From: Sitta carolinensis
Lineage: Eukaryota; Chordata; Aves; Passeriformes; Sittidae
Direction of reading: 5' to 3'
Length of the DNA stretch: 64,000 bases
NCBI GenBank assembly: GCA_032173965.1
Contig: JAVUNC010000004.1
Span: forward strand, 25,211,001 to 25,275,000
The position numbers were made by a program, and so were the translations under genes. The notes beneath the pieces were generated by a model that ran no database searches, was not told the origin of the DNA, and saw nothing but the letters and a program-made list of their open reading frames with translations. Positions 36,472 to 49,456 of this stretch are shown piece by piece (position 1 is the first letter of the stretch; every line of letters starts with the position of its first letter).

Positions 36472-37616
36472 ACTTGTTTTAAATCACAGCCATCAAAGTT
36501 TCTTGAAAAATGAAACCAACCGATTACACTGTATTATTCCTGTAACTTGATCTAAAGATGATTTTGTTGTGCACACAAAATATTAAGTACAGAATGAGAA
36601 GGAGCCTGAAATGTTTTGCCGGACAATAAACATTATTAAAAAAATAATTCTGCCCTGGGTTTTGAACTTAGAGTGCTTCTTTCATGGCAATATAATATTC
36701 CATTAATATCAATAGAGCATTTAGATAAATGGAATCTTTTCATGTTGCTCCAAATAACAGTTCTTATCAAAATGCAGTCTGATCTAGTTAAACATTTGCA
36801 ATACAGAGAAAGTTCATACATACAAAAAAAGAAAAAAAAAAAGTCCACAAATGAGTAGTTTTTTTACTGCTGGGCAGGAGAATGCTAATTACAAAGTTTT
36901 TACTAACTAAACAAAACCTTCTTATTTTATTGCAGATTATACATATTAAACCTAGAGCACAGTCTAAGATTTGTAGGAAGAGGAACTTAGTAGTACCTAC
37001 AAAAAGAAGGGAACAGAGAGTCTGAAGATACAGGAATGAAACTGAGATGCTTCTTCTTTCATTACATACTCCTGAAGGTCAGTATGGGAAAAAAGTATCC
37101 TACAATTTTCAGTTATGTTTCCATTTTCTCTCTCCTATCCACAACACTTGGGCAATTTAATTTGTCATAGCAGGGCTCTAGAAGTGATCCTTGAAAATGT
37201 GGCATGCTAGTTTGCTATACTGAGCTTGTTTCAGCATATTTGAAAAAATATGAAAAAATATTTCTATCTTGCTAAGTGCCAAGAAGGGTCAATTTTAGTT
37301 CAGTGGATAATTTAAGGTTCACTGAGGGAGCAGTTTGAAAATATGCATTTATTGGTTATGCAAGAGTTTATGGGTTCTTGTTGGACAAAATAAAATTAAG
37401 GAAGTAGGCAATGGCACTAAACAGCTCAATTCTTGTGGCAGGACTAATTCTGTATGTTAAGTTATATTTTTGCTCAACAGAAAGAAAAATATCTCTCAAT
37501 CACTTGGGATAAAGCTCGATGCAGAAAGAATTTCTGGATAGAGAGAAATATTAAGTAAAGAAACTGAGATATATTCTGAGTAAATCAACTAATATGAACA
37601 GGCTACTTGGAAATGT
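36472..37616. other. AT-rich stretch between two LTR insertions
   Basis: No gene or element is recognised. An A-rich tract lies near 36824-36841. The sequence at 36472 onwards should continue the pre-insertion site left of 34109. Confidence 0.45.
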
Positions 37617-37621
37617 CCTAG

Positions 37622-39025
37622 TGTATTGGCTTCGCACAGCCTGGTTTCTGGTAGCAGGGGGACCCAGAGGCCACTCCTGTGAGAAGCTGCTGGAAGCTTC
37701 CACGTGTCCAGCAGAGCCAATTCCTGATGGCTCTAAGGATGGACATGCTGCTGGCCAAAACTGGGCCAGTGAGAGAGGCTGGTAACGCCTCTGTGGTGAC
37801 ATACTTAAGAAGACATTCAAAACAAAGTCACAGGTTTTGTTTCTAGTAGGAGCAGAGGAGGAGGTGGGAACATGTGAGGGAAACAACATGGAGACACCAA
37901 GGTCAGTGGAGAAGGAGGGGCAGGAGGCGCTCCAGGGGCCGGAGACGAGATTCCTCTGCAGGCTGTGGTCAGTCCATAGTGAAGCAGCTGTGCCCCTGCA
38001 GCCATGGGGATCCACGGGGGATGCAGAGATCCACCCGCAGCCATGGGGATCCACGGGGGATGCAGAGATCCACCCGCAGCCATGGGGATCCTTGGGGGAT
38101 GCAGAGATCCACCCGCAGCCATGGGGATCCACGGGGGATGCAGAGATCCACCGACAGCCGTGGGGATCCACGGGGGATGCAGAGATCCACCGACAGCCCG
38201 TGGGGATCCACGGGGGATGCAGAGATCCACCCGCAGCCCGTGGGGATCCACGGGGGATGCAGAGATCCACCCGCAGCCCGTGGGGATCCACGGGGGATGC
38301 AGAGATCCACCCGCAGCCATGGGGATCCACGGGGGATGCGGAGATCCACCCGCAGCCCGTGGGGATCCACGGGGGATGCAGAGATCCACCCGCAGCCCGT
38401 GGGGGAGGTGCCCATGCCGGAGCTGGTGGATGCCTGGAGGAGGCTGTGATCCAATGGGACACCTGGTGAAGGAGGGGTCCCTACTTCCAGCCTGGAGCAG
38501 CCTGTCCTTGGAGGCTTCACCCATGGAAAGAGAGACCCATGTTGCAGCAGTTTTGGGAGGACTGTCTGCCGTGGGAGGGGCTCATGTTGTGGCAGTTTCG
38601 GGAGGACTCCTGCTCATGAGAGTGGACCCGTGCCAGAGAAGTTCTGGGAGAACTGTCTCCCGTGGCAGGGACCCCATGGCCTCCCAGGGGAAGCATTCCT
38701 CTCCCAGAGCTGCAGAAGAAAATCTCGGCGATGAACTGACCGAATCCCCATGCCCTGCCTTCCTGCGCTGTCGGTGGAAGGAGGGAGGGGCTGGGGGTTG
38801 GCGGGACGGAGGAAGGTGTTTTAAGAGCTTATTTAACTTATCGTTATTCTCCTCTGATTCTCTTGGTAATGTTTCCCTTTGTAACTAAAGTTGAGCCTGT
38901 TTTGCCCTTGAAATATTTCTCCATGAAGCCTTCGTATAACCTTTCTTCCTTTTCCCAGTTGAGGCAGGGGAGGTTGAGGGACTCTCATGGGGCGCCTGGC
39001 GTTGGGTCAGCGTCAAACCACAACA
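37622..39025 (+). mobile_element. Long solo LTR, plus orientation, with internal minisatellite
   Basis: The element starts TGTATTGGCTTCGC at 37622 and ends CAAACCACAACA at 39025. It is flanked by CCTAG (37617-37621) and CATAG (39026-39030), a 5-bp duplication with one mismatch. The body matches a long avian LTR that I recall from songbirds: TGAGAAGCTGCTGGAAGCTT near 37679, a core promoter-like CATACTTAAGAAGAC near 37800, AGACACCAAGGTCAGTG near 37892 and the GGCGCCTGGCGTTGGGTCAG end. The usual polyadenylation region near 38860-38890 is mutated. At 1404 bp it has been lengthened by a local 39/40-bp tandem expansion. All open frames from 37551 to 38888 on both strands derive from this LTR and its repeat. 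Confidence 0.85.
37999..38392. repeat. Minisatellite, ten units of 39 or 40 bp
   Basis: Units start at 37999, 38038, 38077, 38116, 38155, 38194, 38234, 38274, 38314 and 38353. Each follows the pattern CAGCC(C/A)(G)TGGGGATCCA then CGGGGGATGCAGAGATCCAC plus a short end. Units beginning CAGCCA or CAGCCG are 39 bp; those beginning CAGCCCG are 40 bp. A partial copy follows at 38393. The 39-bp length is a multiple of three, so several frames on both strands stay open, giving apparent repeat proteins of up to 303 residues. The ancestral unit is a normal part of this LTR family. Each unit contains a GGATCC site and a near-palindromic GGGGATCC/GGATCCAC core. Confidence 0.97.
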
Positions 39026-39030
39026 CATAG

Positions 39031-40932
39031 TTTTCAGTGCTAGTTTACAACAACTTGAAAAAATATGTTTTCAGTGACTTGAACTTATTATTTTTTACTG
39101 GTGAGACTGCTATTGCTATGATTGTTCAACCCTATAACATTAGCTTAATGAAATTTACATTTTTATTTCTTATAAATGTAAGTAATCCTCGTACTTATAT
39201 CTGATGCACAAATAAAAGCACAAACACTAGAATTTTTATTAATGAGGATTTATGCTTTTAGCAATAAAAACAGAATCTCTTTGCACAGACTAAAAATTTA
39301 TGACTACTAAGTAAACTTAAATTGACAACACCAGGGTTTTTTTCTACATATTGGCTTTGTAGAGCAATAGAAAGTCATATATCACATGCTGAAATTGGGA
39401 AAAATTTACTCAAACCACTTAAAAATACTTAAATACTTACAAGCTCTTTCACAAAAAAAAAACAAAACACAAAAACAACAAAAAAAAAAAACAAAAAAAC
39501 AAAACCCCCCCCCAAAAAAAAAACAAACCAAAAAAACCCCCCAAACCTCCCCAAAAAAACCAAACCCAAAAAACATACAAATGAAAAAACTCCAAACTGC
39601 TAAAACCCCCTCAAAATAAAATAAAAAAGAACTCCATACAACTATTTAATCAAAAATAAATGATAAATTCTTAGGAACTCAGGTGCTAGTCTGTACATCT
39701 TTTCCTATGGATTTGTAAAAATGCATGCAGAAATACAATCTGACAATTCTTGTGTTAGAAAGTTAATATTGTCTGTCTTCTACCTTTGATGATACAGTGA
39801 TCTAGATGTGAATTAACCCTGTTTTATCTTGCTGTGCCACAAACATGCATATACTCTTGTGCATATATATCTATTGGTTCTTCTTCTATAAACTCTCTTT
39901 ACTCATCTAGTAATCTTACTCAGTTTTTTCAGTTCTTACTGAAGTTTTGTTACTTGACTTTAGAAGTTTTAATGGAAATATCCTTAGAACTTGGGAAAAT
40001 TTTTGGTCACCAGGAATCTGGAGGGACTAGAGGTGGGTCTTTTCAAAAGCATAGCCAGCCATCTTAAACATAATCCTGTAATTATACTACAGATTTCTGA
40101 TTTTTTTCAGTCCCCCATGGGCACTACTAGCTTGTAAACAGTCCATAATCTCATAATAAAACAGTGTTAGCAGGACACCAGGAAGATCTGACAGTTAAAT
40201 CAGAATTCCTATTCACATGCTGATGCAGATGCATTGCTTTGCAGAGGAGGTTTCTTTGGTGCTGCAAAGCAAGTTCTCAGTCTGCCTTCTAGGACACTTT
40301 CCCTTGTTGAGTATGCAGGCAACATTTTCCTGTTCGTCAAAAGAATGAAGCAAACCCGATTAGATTTGTTCTCAGTCTGGGAGCAGGAAATTAACTTTGA
40401 AAATGATTTAAATGTCTTGCCTGGGGAGGGCCTTTTGCCACTTTGAGTTCAATAGTTCAATTTGACAGAGCTCTCTGCCAGATTTCTAATGTATAATAGG
40501 TAGGTGTAAGGGATGAAAATGAAGTGTTGTTTTTGGATTTATATTAGCTGAACTTTTATATTTAGTTTGCTGCATGGTTTTGTTCTGCTATTATCAGAAA
40601 AACCTGTTTTGAAGGACAGTTCTGGTAAAAAGGCTTATGGCTTCATTAGAGTGCAGTCAAGCATATTTGAAGAAGGACACATGACTGAAGACCTGATACT
40701 CCACTGATGTCTTGGGGCTTTTCACTTTTGACAAGCTTTAGTCTGATTGTATGAACTGAATGCTTTGCCCTGTGTTTTTGTATTTCCATCATAGGCAGAG
40801 GCAGGCAGCATTCAGGACTGCTTTGTTCATGTTCAGGCACAGAAATTTTTTTGTTTAACTCCATTCACTATATTCCCATGCAACATGCCATGTTGTGATT
40901 AATAAGCAGTACCCAAAGAAAAAAAAAAGTAT
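39031..40932. other. AT-rich stretch, no gene recognised
   Basis: It contains a 180-bp A/C low-complexity tract (39451-39630, listed separately). Remaining short frames have no family signature. Confidence 0.45.
39451..39630. repeat. A-rich and C-run low-complexity tract
   Basis: The tract is almost entirely A with C interruptions, including a run of nine C near 39510. The apparent lysine-rich protein at 39386-39619 is a by-product of this composition. Confidence 0.9.
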
Positions 40933-40933
40933 A

Positions 40934-42160
40934 ATCATAGAATCATAGAATAGCTTGGGTTGGAAGGGACCTTTTAGAGGTCATCTAGTCCAACACTTAT
41001 GCATATTCAGGTTCTTCAGCTAGTCATGAATCTGATCTAGTCTTACAATGGGCAGCACTTTGCTCCCTCAGTTTCCATCCTGCTGTCCATCCTTGAGAGG
41101 TGTGGAAAGAGGTTGCTATTGAAGAGTGAGGCAAAAAAGCTTACATCAGCCTTCTTGTTTGCAGTTTGTCAGTCTTGCTGATCTGATGGGTTATACTTTG
41201 ACCTTCCTTTTCGCTCTGACATACCTAGAGAAGCCCTTCTTGTTACTCTTTGCTTCCTTTGCCAAGTTCCGCTCCATCCTCATTCCTACATAAGCAGGCA
41301 GCATTCTTGTGCTATTCCCAGAATAATTATCCTTGCTTTTACTGTCTATTTCCTTCTTCCCCTTTGATTTGACCAGCAACTCAAATAACCCATGCCATAT
41401 CTTGCCTTTCTTATCTGATTTCTTATAGCTGAAGATCCAGAACTTTTGCACTCTATGGAAAGCATCATTGAAGATCCCCCAGCTCTGTTCTACTCTCTTA
41501 TCCTGGTGACAGTTTCTCATTAGTGCTTATTCACTAGCTCCTTAAACATCTGGAAGTTTGCTTTCAGAGCAAAATTCAGAGTCATGACTGCTCTTCACAT
41601 GGCCCGTATCCCTCAGGACTGTGAACTCCATCACTGCATGACCACTGTGGCCCAGTCTATCTCCAGTCTTGTGAGTGAGCTCCAGTTAGCTCACTTTCAT
41701 TTGTGACCATCAGTTCTGTATTGCATCCCCTCTGGCAGAGCTGTCTATTACCTGACTGAAGAAGTTACCCTCCATGCTTTTCAGGAGTCTCCTGGATGGC
41801 CTACAGTTCATTGGGCAAATTTCCCAGCAGATGTTGGGGTGGTTAAAGCCCCCACAAGGACAAGAGCCTGTGAGCATGATGCATCCTGTAGCTGCAGCAA
41901 GAAGGCTTCGTCAGTAGGGTCCCCTTGACAGACATCAACCACAAGGTTCCCTTTGTTACTCCTGTCTCAAATTCTCACCCACAAGCTTTCAGCCTGCTCA
42001 GAGCTATTCCTCAGGGACAGCTCTTCACAGCATATCTTTTCTTTGATGCAGAGGGCCACGTCTCCACACTTCTTTCCTCTGCTGTGTCTTCTGAACAGTC
42101 TGTAGCTGTTGATAGTCACATTCCTATCATGGAATTCATCTCACCAAGTTTCTGATTCCA
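40934..42160 (-). mobile_element. CR1 LINE, minus orientation, endonuclease remnant joined to the 3' end
   Basis: The left end is a good CR1 3' terminus (AATCATAGAATCATAGAATA, then GGGTTGGAAGGGACCTT). At 41191-41520 a minus-strand frame ends with NLAKEAKSNKKGFSRYVRAK, the spacer that follows the ORF2 endonuclease in CR1. At 41824-41850 the minus strand encodes GFNHPNICW, matching the endonuclease GDFNHPDICW block with Asp changed to Gly, and in a shifted frame. The sequence remains endonuclease-like to about 42160. Only about 250 bp separate the endonuclease spacer from the 3' terminus, where about 1.5 kb of reverse transcriptase would be expected. The copy is dead. Confidence 0.87.
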
Positions 42161-42164
42161 TTCT

Positions 42165-42760
42165 CTTGGCCTTAAAAGTTAAGAGCCAGACACGCTTAAG
42201 GGATAAGGGGTTTTACCTTGATATTTAATAAGGATCCTTACAGTACACCACTTCTCTAAGCTGTAATGCACCAAAATGCACACACATGATAGATGACCTA
42301 TACAATTTTATAGACCTTAAAAATTAGCCTATCTAACCAAGATGCCCCAATGAGAGGCCTGAATGAATAGCATGATAACCTCCCATCCTGAGAAATTCCC
42401 CCCTGGATGGGCCAAATCTTTAGTTTACAGGAGATGTTCTAGAGAGGACCTTGGTTTCCCAAGATCCGTAGGGCTTTCTGGCCTCCATCTGTGAGGCCTT
42501 TAAGATATTTGGTCTCCTGGCCTAACAGAATACTAGGACTATGCTAAGTTACCAGAATTAAGGAATTACAAGTATGCATGCTAAGAATACTGAGGATACA
42601 TAAAAGGTATATAAAAGAAAAGGCAAAAAAATCATCTTTGCATAATTACAGTTGTGGAAACTAGGTCATAGGTAGTGAAAGAGCAGGTAACGTGTTGTGG
42701 GAGCTATGAAATTTGATAAAACCAGTTTTTTTATGGCAAATGTCCTCATAGCTTTGGTCA
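42165..42760 (-). mobile_element. Possible LTR, minus orientation, unresolved ends
   Basis: Minus-strand features suggest an LTR: a TATA-like TTTTATATACC near 42607-42617, and downstream an ATTAAA polyadenylation-signal variant near 42221-42227. This is followed by a U5-like stretch that abuts the interrupted CR1 at 42160. No clean TG...CA termini or target duplication were found. It could also be ordinary AT-rich DNA. Confidence 0.35.
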
Positions 42761-42837
42761 AGTTAAGCTTACATCCTCTTTACCTTCTGACATAGTGCTG
42801 TATTCCTCTGAAAGAAAAGCTGGGAGTGATAATATTT

Positions 42838-42895
42838 GGCATCACTATATTTGGAATCATTTAAGATCATTGAGTCCAACCATCTGCCTCCTTTC
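42838..42895 (-). mobile_element. Short CR1 3' end remnant, minus orientation
   Basis: TTGGAATCATTTAAGATCAT followed by TGAGTCCAACCATCTGCC resembles the last 50 bp of a CR1 3' region. It is too short to assign firmly. Confidence 0.45.
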
Positions 42896-45800
42896 ATATC
42901 CTGAAACTTATAGCAGTTTCAAAGATAAAAATTTTACTTGTGGGTTTTGTGGCAGTTTTGTTGAGTTTTGGTTTGGGTTTTTTGTTAGTGTTTTTGTTTT
43001 GTTTTGGGTTTTTCTTGCAAGTAAATTTATGTGTTCTCTTCTAGAATATGAAGATATGAGAATTTAAGGAATTGACTAAGAATGCATCCTGAAGTGAAGG
43101 AAATGAGTCCTCCACTCGTAGTGCAACTTGCATGAAAACTCCAATGAGGAATGAGAGGTAAGAAGCAGAGCTATTTAATATTCCTACTTTTAATGAAGGT
43201 GAGGATGGTTTAATTTTTTTTTTTTTTTGAGCTGCCATTTTTTGATGTCTAATTGTCTGGATATAATGTGGATATGTGTATCTAAAAGTAAGTGGAATTT
43301 CAGCAGGCTCCTAATATCTGAGGCTGAAGTCTTCCATTGCAATAATCATGTTCCATTGTGAATGCAACTGTGAATTCCAGAATGCATCAGATAATTTCTT
43401 GGTTCTCTGACAACTTGAATCATCATTTACTTTAGTATTTATCTATAACTCACTTAATTCCACAGTTCATTAGAGAAATGCAGTCTCTGAAATTCGCTCT
43501 CAGGTCAAAATTAAATGGAAAGTATATAGACCAAACTTACAGTCAGACTGCACCAGTTATCTGTCTCAAGTGCCAATGACTTATTCAGAAGTTAATATGA
43601 GTCTCTAAAGGTTTAGGTAGCAGAAATACCAGATGCAGCTGTAGTATGAAAGGTGAGATGGCAAGTTTAGCAGCAACATAACAATCCAAATACTGTTATG
43701 GTAAAGCACTGTGAAGTTCAAAGAGGACAGACAAACACAGCACTTTCCACTAGCAGCAGGAATGAGAGATGCTGAACCAAATGTGTGACATGGTGACAGT
43801 CCTGATATGGCAGCAGAATGAGAGCTGTGAGGGAGAAAGCAGTCATTAGACATGATGTGGAGAGGTGTCCTGTAAGACTGGAGAGCAAGATGATGATAGT
43901 GAAGGATCTTTATCCACCTGTTGCAACGAGAATCAGAGTAAGGCTTATCAAAGTATCTGTGTACACAAAGGTGTCTTGGGGACAGGAGGAAATATTAACT
44001 GAGTGTTTGCTTTCCATTAGTTACACAATCAAGTCAGTAATATTTACTCTCATTTTACTCTCATTTAGTATTTTTTTTCTCTGATTAAAGCGATCTACCT
44101 CACAGTCCCACCCTAAGGGGTTAGCAATAGCAGAGCTGCTTCTCAAGGGAGGATGAGCCAGGAGTCAAAGGAGGAACCACAGCAGAGAGCGTGAAATTAC
44201 TGACCAGAACAAAATCTAGCAAGACTGGTGAGGTAATGGGAAAAGGCCCATCCATAGTCCTAGATAAGGTGAGATAATGAGTCATGTTTATGGTCCAGCC
44301 AGGAAAACCTGGGGAAAAGTCTGGAAATCTGGCTGCAGTGGAGGACTGAGGGCAGGCCCTGATGCAGCATCTCTCATGCAGGGACTGGCAGCCCTAGGCT
44401 GGGCTGAAATGTGGTCCTGAGCTGCAGACAGGGGGAATGAAGGTGCTGGGGATCTGCACAGGGACAGAAAGTGATGGTAGCACTCTTCATGGGCCTGACA
44501 GCTTGGCTAGATATCACATTCCATTGACAACTGTTTTAATTGTATCTAAACTATTCTAGTGCTTATACTCTGAATGTTTCTAGCTGCAAAAGTGATTACA
44601 CTTTTTTACTATGAATGAAGAAGAATCTGCCAAACTAATCAGAACTTTCCTGAGCTTTGAAGAAAGTTACACATGGCTCCAAGTCCTGTATTTAAGAGCA
44701 GTCCTCTTTGTGATTAGACTATAAAATATTTCTAATGGTATTTCTATAGTTGTATGGTTAGTAAGGTAACTCCATTTTGAAATGGGGTGTAAAAGTGGAA
44801 TAATCACTTATAAAATCCAGCTGTTCCTGCTAATGAATTGTTGTAATACTATGTATTACATAGTAATAGTCTGTATTTGTTTCCAGGGGCTGGACCCTAT
44901 GTTATGATAATTTCAGTGTGTGATTTTGAAAACCTTAATACTACTTTAGAAAAGGCTCTAAAACAGGAAAAAAAACATAGATAGCAGTGGATGTCTAATA
45001 TAACTAGATAGGTTCATCACCCACCACTTAGCTTGCCATGTCCCCACTTGCCAGCTTCTGAGCTAGCATTCTGAAAAGGAAGAGGAGGTACTGTGCACGA
45101 GCTTGCTGAGATGCAGTGCCAGTATTTAGAAAGGTGTAGGTAATGCTTTATCTGATCTTAATCTCTTTAAGCCCAGAAACAGTCCAGCTTCCTTTTCTTC
45201 AAGTGCTAAACACTAGAAATAACTATTTGAAGAGGTAATTTCTTGTTTTATTAATTTATCTCTTGTCCCTTCAACGAAGTAGATTTTCTGTGTATTGTTC
45301 TGGATTTGTACAATGGATTAATTTTAATGTGTTTATGCTTCACTTTGCAAATATGAAATAAAATAGTTTGTGTGATAGACAAAGCCCAACAGTTCATGTT
45401 TTCCAATTTGTTCAATGCTTCTGATTTTAACAGAGGCACTTCACAGAATTTCTGGGCCACACAGAAGGAAAGCTGCCTTTACCATTAATACGGATGAGGC
45501 CGTAAGTTACATTTTCATGTTTAAAAATTTAACAACCAAGAAAAATGTTGAAGGAGACTAAGTTTGGAGGAACAAAGCATATAAATCGTGATGTTTCCTT
45601 TTGGAAGAAACATGGAGAATAATAAAATTCTTGTGTTAACATCAGAAAGGAGGACAGACTTTTTTATCCCCTCCTGTATATATGGAATATGAATACAGTC
45701 CTATTGCACAGTCAGAAGATTTTCTTTGTGCTTGGAGGATAAAATTGCCCAAGCAAGCTTTGTTTTTGGCAAAAAGGTGGAACTTTTACAAAATATACAG

Positions 45801-48800
45801 ACTGAAAGAAGGGGGATGTAAGTCAACATAAGGGAATAAACTAATTATGGCTGACTGGATCTTGAATATTTATAATGCAGCCAGTAGCAGCTCCCTTTGG
45901 GCTCCTTGTTTACCAAGTCTGTTGAATTTATATGCCCTGACAGGACACATAGTTCTGAAAAGAGCTATGTGCGTAACATCAGATATGGCTGGAATACTTA
46001 CAGGCTGTAAGGCTTCATTCACTAAGGCTGTGTCTTAAAAAATACTAATTTAGAGTACATTTACTGCTGAAAGTGTTTATAATGGATATCTAAAAAGGAA
46101 AATGTAGGAAGCTGAAAAATGGGACCTAATATTTTGACAGAAAGGTTGACCTTTGCTCCCCTGATTATGCCAGTTTTTGCCTCAAAAAGCATTTCACTAA
46201 GCAAGGCACTAATCCCAACAGCCTGTCAAACCCCACATCACATTTCTGTCACTTTTCCTCATCGCTAGAACATGATGAGAAAGCAGCATTTTGTCTTTAA
46301 GAGCCAATACAAATTCTGCATCAGTGGCAGAATTGATGGCAGAAACAGACTGAAACGAGACTCTACCTTGGTGTGGGATCAAGCATCACACACCTTCAAA
46401 CAGGATTTATGAACGATTGTCCATCCAGGTGTCAAGTGAAATCTGTTTTTCCCACTCCCCTACTATCCATACAGTTAATTGCCGACAAATCTTCCTGTGT
46501 GGCCTTTTAAAGTAAGGAAGACCAAGCAGGGAAAAAAGTGCTTAAAAATAACCTTTGAGAAAGAATACCTTTGAAAAATGGATTTGTGCAACAGATTCAA
46601 TTGATATGAGATTGTGCCGTCAAAAAGCTTTTTCACCCAGAGTTTCTTCAAATATATCTGGACACAGAGCCAAGTGGAAGTCACAGGCATCTGAAATGGG
46701 AGCAGAATCATTTGTTAAAAAAATCATGGACTACCAGTGCTGATCCAAAACTCTGGGGTGAGGGCTGTATTTTGGAGGCTTTGGCTCATCACACATGCCA
46801 TGACTCATCTTCATGGTGGCTCATGAGGATGTCCTAATTGCAGACCATTTGATTGACAGCTATGATGAGGTGCATGACATTCCAGCCCCTGTTGCACATG
46901 TAATGACTTAAGGAGAAAGGAAGTAGAGTTTCGTCTTCCTTCTCTTTTATTTCCCCCTCAATCTGGCCCAGTGGATGAGTAGAGGTCCTTGCAAAGCCTG
47001 ATGATCTGCTCAAGATGTGCAGAGTGAGCTTGTAATGGGCAGATAGAGCAGCTGCTAACAGGCATAGAGTGGAGACAAACAGCATCTCTGAGGGCAGAGT
47101 AAGGTCAAAGAGGGGCTCTGGGGAGTGATCAGCTGGCTGGTGAGCTTTGGGGTGGCACAGTATTGTGTCACTGCTGGTCAGATGCTGCAGCACCATAGCT
47201 GTGTGGGCGACAGAACCAGGAACAGACTGCACACATTATGTTTTTACTGTAGTTTAACAACCACAGTCAATGATACTGTACTGTATTTGTACCTATGCCC
47301 TTGGAAATGTGATTTTTTTCCAAACAGCCTTCAGAAAGAGTGTTCTGTCATTTGAGATTTTTTTTTTTATTTTTACTGGCAATTACCAAAATCCCTTCAA
47401 CTGAAACAAACAACTCTCTGTCCTTCATGGATTTAAAAGGGGATGAAGTTATGAGATTTTAAAATTATTTTATTTTAATGAAGACAAAGCTGTAAAATCT
47501 GATAAAAAATATCACTTAGGCTACTAGCATTGTAAGAGTAGCCTGCAGGCTCCTATTCTTGGAAAAAAGTCTGTGAAATATATTCACAAAGCAGGAAATA
47601 TTTGACCACCTCACTCCATTAAAAAGTCTGTCCATTACTTCCTGATTCATCGATGAACTGGTCTGCCTGATAGCCTAAGGCTCAGGCCCACTCAGCACAT
47701 TAAAATCTCCTACAAATAATGGGGAAAATGAGTCAAGAAAAAATGATGGACATTGCTAAAATTAGTCTTTAAGAGAGAAGCATGGGTGCCCAGCGCAGGT
47801 ATGTTATGCAAAACTTTTGGTGTTAGCATATTTCCCTTATGCTTAAATAATGCCATATATCACATTTAAAATCTGCCAAGCACACAATGTGGAATAGTTT
47901 ACATCCAATATAAAATCAGACCGACAGATTTAGAGAAGCATGCTGGATGAGGAATGCAGCCATTGGGCCTCTCTGCATTAGCTATACGGAGTGCTACATG
48001 CCTCTCAGATCATCCTGACATTTCTGTGACAGCACTGACCTGCTACCTGTGGCTGAGGATGAATCTCAAATGGTCATTAAATCTAACTCTTTACAGAAAA
48101 AAAAAAAAATGTAGATAGTAATTTCCATTTAAACAAAAAGAAAATTAAAATCTTATTTTTTTTTTCTTAAGAACTTGCATTCAAAGGAGAGAGAAAAATT
48201 TTAAGCAATGAAAAGCAGAATCATAATCATTGCTTATTGTATGTATCTTGACAGCAGCAAAGAGAAAAGCAGTGCATGCCTTCCTAATGTGAGAAGCAGA
48301 AGTATCAAAGACATGCCATTTCAGATTACTGATGTTGTACAATGTACTAACAGAGAAACCCTTCTGCATTTCACTGAAAGTGGAAGGAGGTTAGCATTTC
48401 TCATGAGTGGGTGCGGAATCCCCTAGCCATCCAGTATGTTTTTTTCTCTCCCAAATTATGTTTTCCTACATAGAAATAGAGAAGGCATAGAAATAGAGAG
48501 AAACAGTGTGCTGTAATCCAGTTCAAGTATAAGGTACTGTAGGTGGTAACCATCCTGTGGGCTCCAATTCAGAGACCTACGTGAGCAGGAATTTTACCTC
48601 CTGAAACCTCAGTTCTGGTTGATGGGTGGTAGTAGAGAGGCAGCACACTGACTTGCATTATTAGTAGGAAGCTCAGTTATTTTATGGAAATAGAATACAG
48701 TCCATGGTTTCACTCAAGAAGTGTTGGACATTTCCAGGTTTAGAAGAGAAAGCTTGTATTGTTTATACTGGTTGGTTTGTCAGCCTTGGTCTCCAAAATT

Positions 48801-49451
48801 TTCACTCTGTCACTAGTGCATAAAAATCACAAAAATATTTATTTACTCACAATTAATTTCAAATACTTCCACATTTTGTCTACCGGTGTTATAATACACT
48901 TGTTATTCTACTCAGGATTTATCCCTTGCCCAAAAGAATAGTGACATTATATTTCACTGGCTATTCTGGCAGAAAACATTAGGCAGAGCATATGGCATTG
49001 TTATGCTTTCTGAAATATGTTAACTATATCTGCATTCTGGATTTCATTCCACACACTACACGGGCAAGCTCTAGTACGCTTTTCAGAGAAAATAAAGCAG
49101 ACAATTGCTTGCTTCTAAACTACAAAGTATGAATGCAGTGCTTATTTTCACTCTCATTTTGCATCCCAGGAGTAAAAGGAAACTCTTCAATTCATTGCCG
49201 AAGTGTGTTAGATGTTTGTTTACTTTCATCAGATGAAAGGATGGTATTTCAAAAGTATGTACCCATATATTCCAATTTGGTAGAGTTTCTGATGCTGAAA
49301 GACCCTATGTCGGCTTTGGGGATAAAGTAAATCCTATGCTTTCAGCCTGGCTGTTTATAATTCATGCAGTATCCCATTGTTAGAATTTCCTGAACCAACT
49401 AAGTGTTTATAACTGCTTATTTAAGACTTCTTTTCAGAGTCCTCAATATAG
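42896..49451. other. Unannotated stretch, no gene recognised
   Basis: GTTTT-rich low complexity lies near 42945-43020. A GC-richer patch at about 44100-44500 may be an old repeat that I cannot classify. A minus-strand frame of 132 codons at 46834-47232 has no known motif. Poly-A and poly-T tracts occur near 48098 and 48154. No splice-linked exons or RNA genes could be supported. Confidence 0.4.
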
Positions 49452-49456
49452 CATAA

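Noticed and set aside
37999..38392. CRISPR-like array of about 39-bp repeats
   Set aside because: Units are contiguous with no spacers, and the DNA is vertebrate.
37551..38888. Open frames of 183-303 residues with a repeated proline- or glycine-rich motif, on both strands
   Set aside because: They are by-products of a 39/40-bp minisatellite within an LTR. The same DNA is open in several frames on both strands, and the frames show no start context or conserved domain.
39386..39619. Lysine-, proline- and threonine-rich protein
   Set aside because: It is the translation of an A/C low-complexity tract.
42177..42767. 8-bp direct repeat AAGTTAAG flanking about 580 bp, as a DNA-transposon duplication
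   Set aside because: The enclosed segment has no terminal inverted repeats, and an AT-rich 8-mer can recur by chance.
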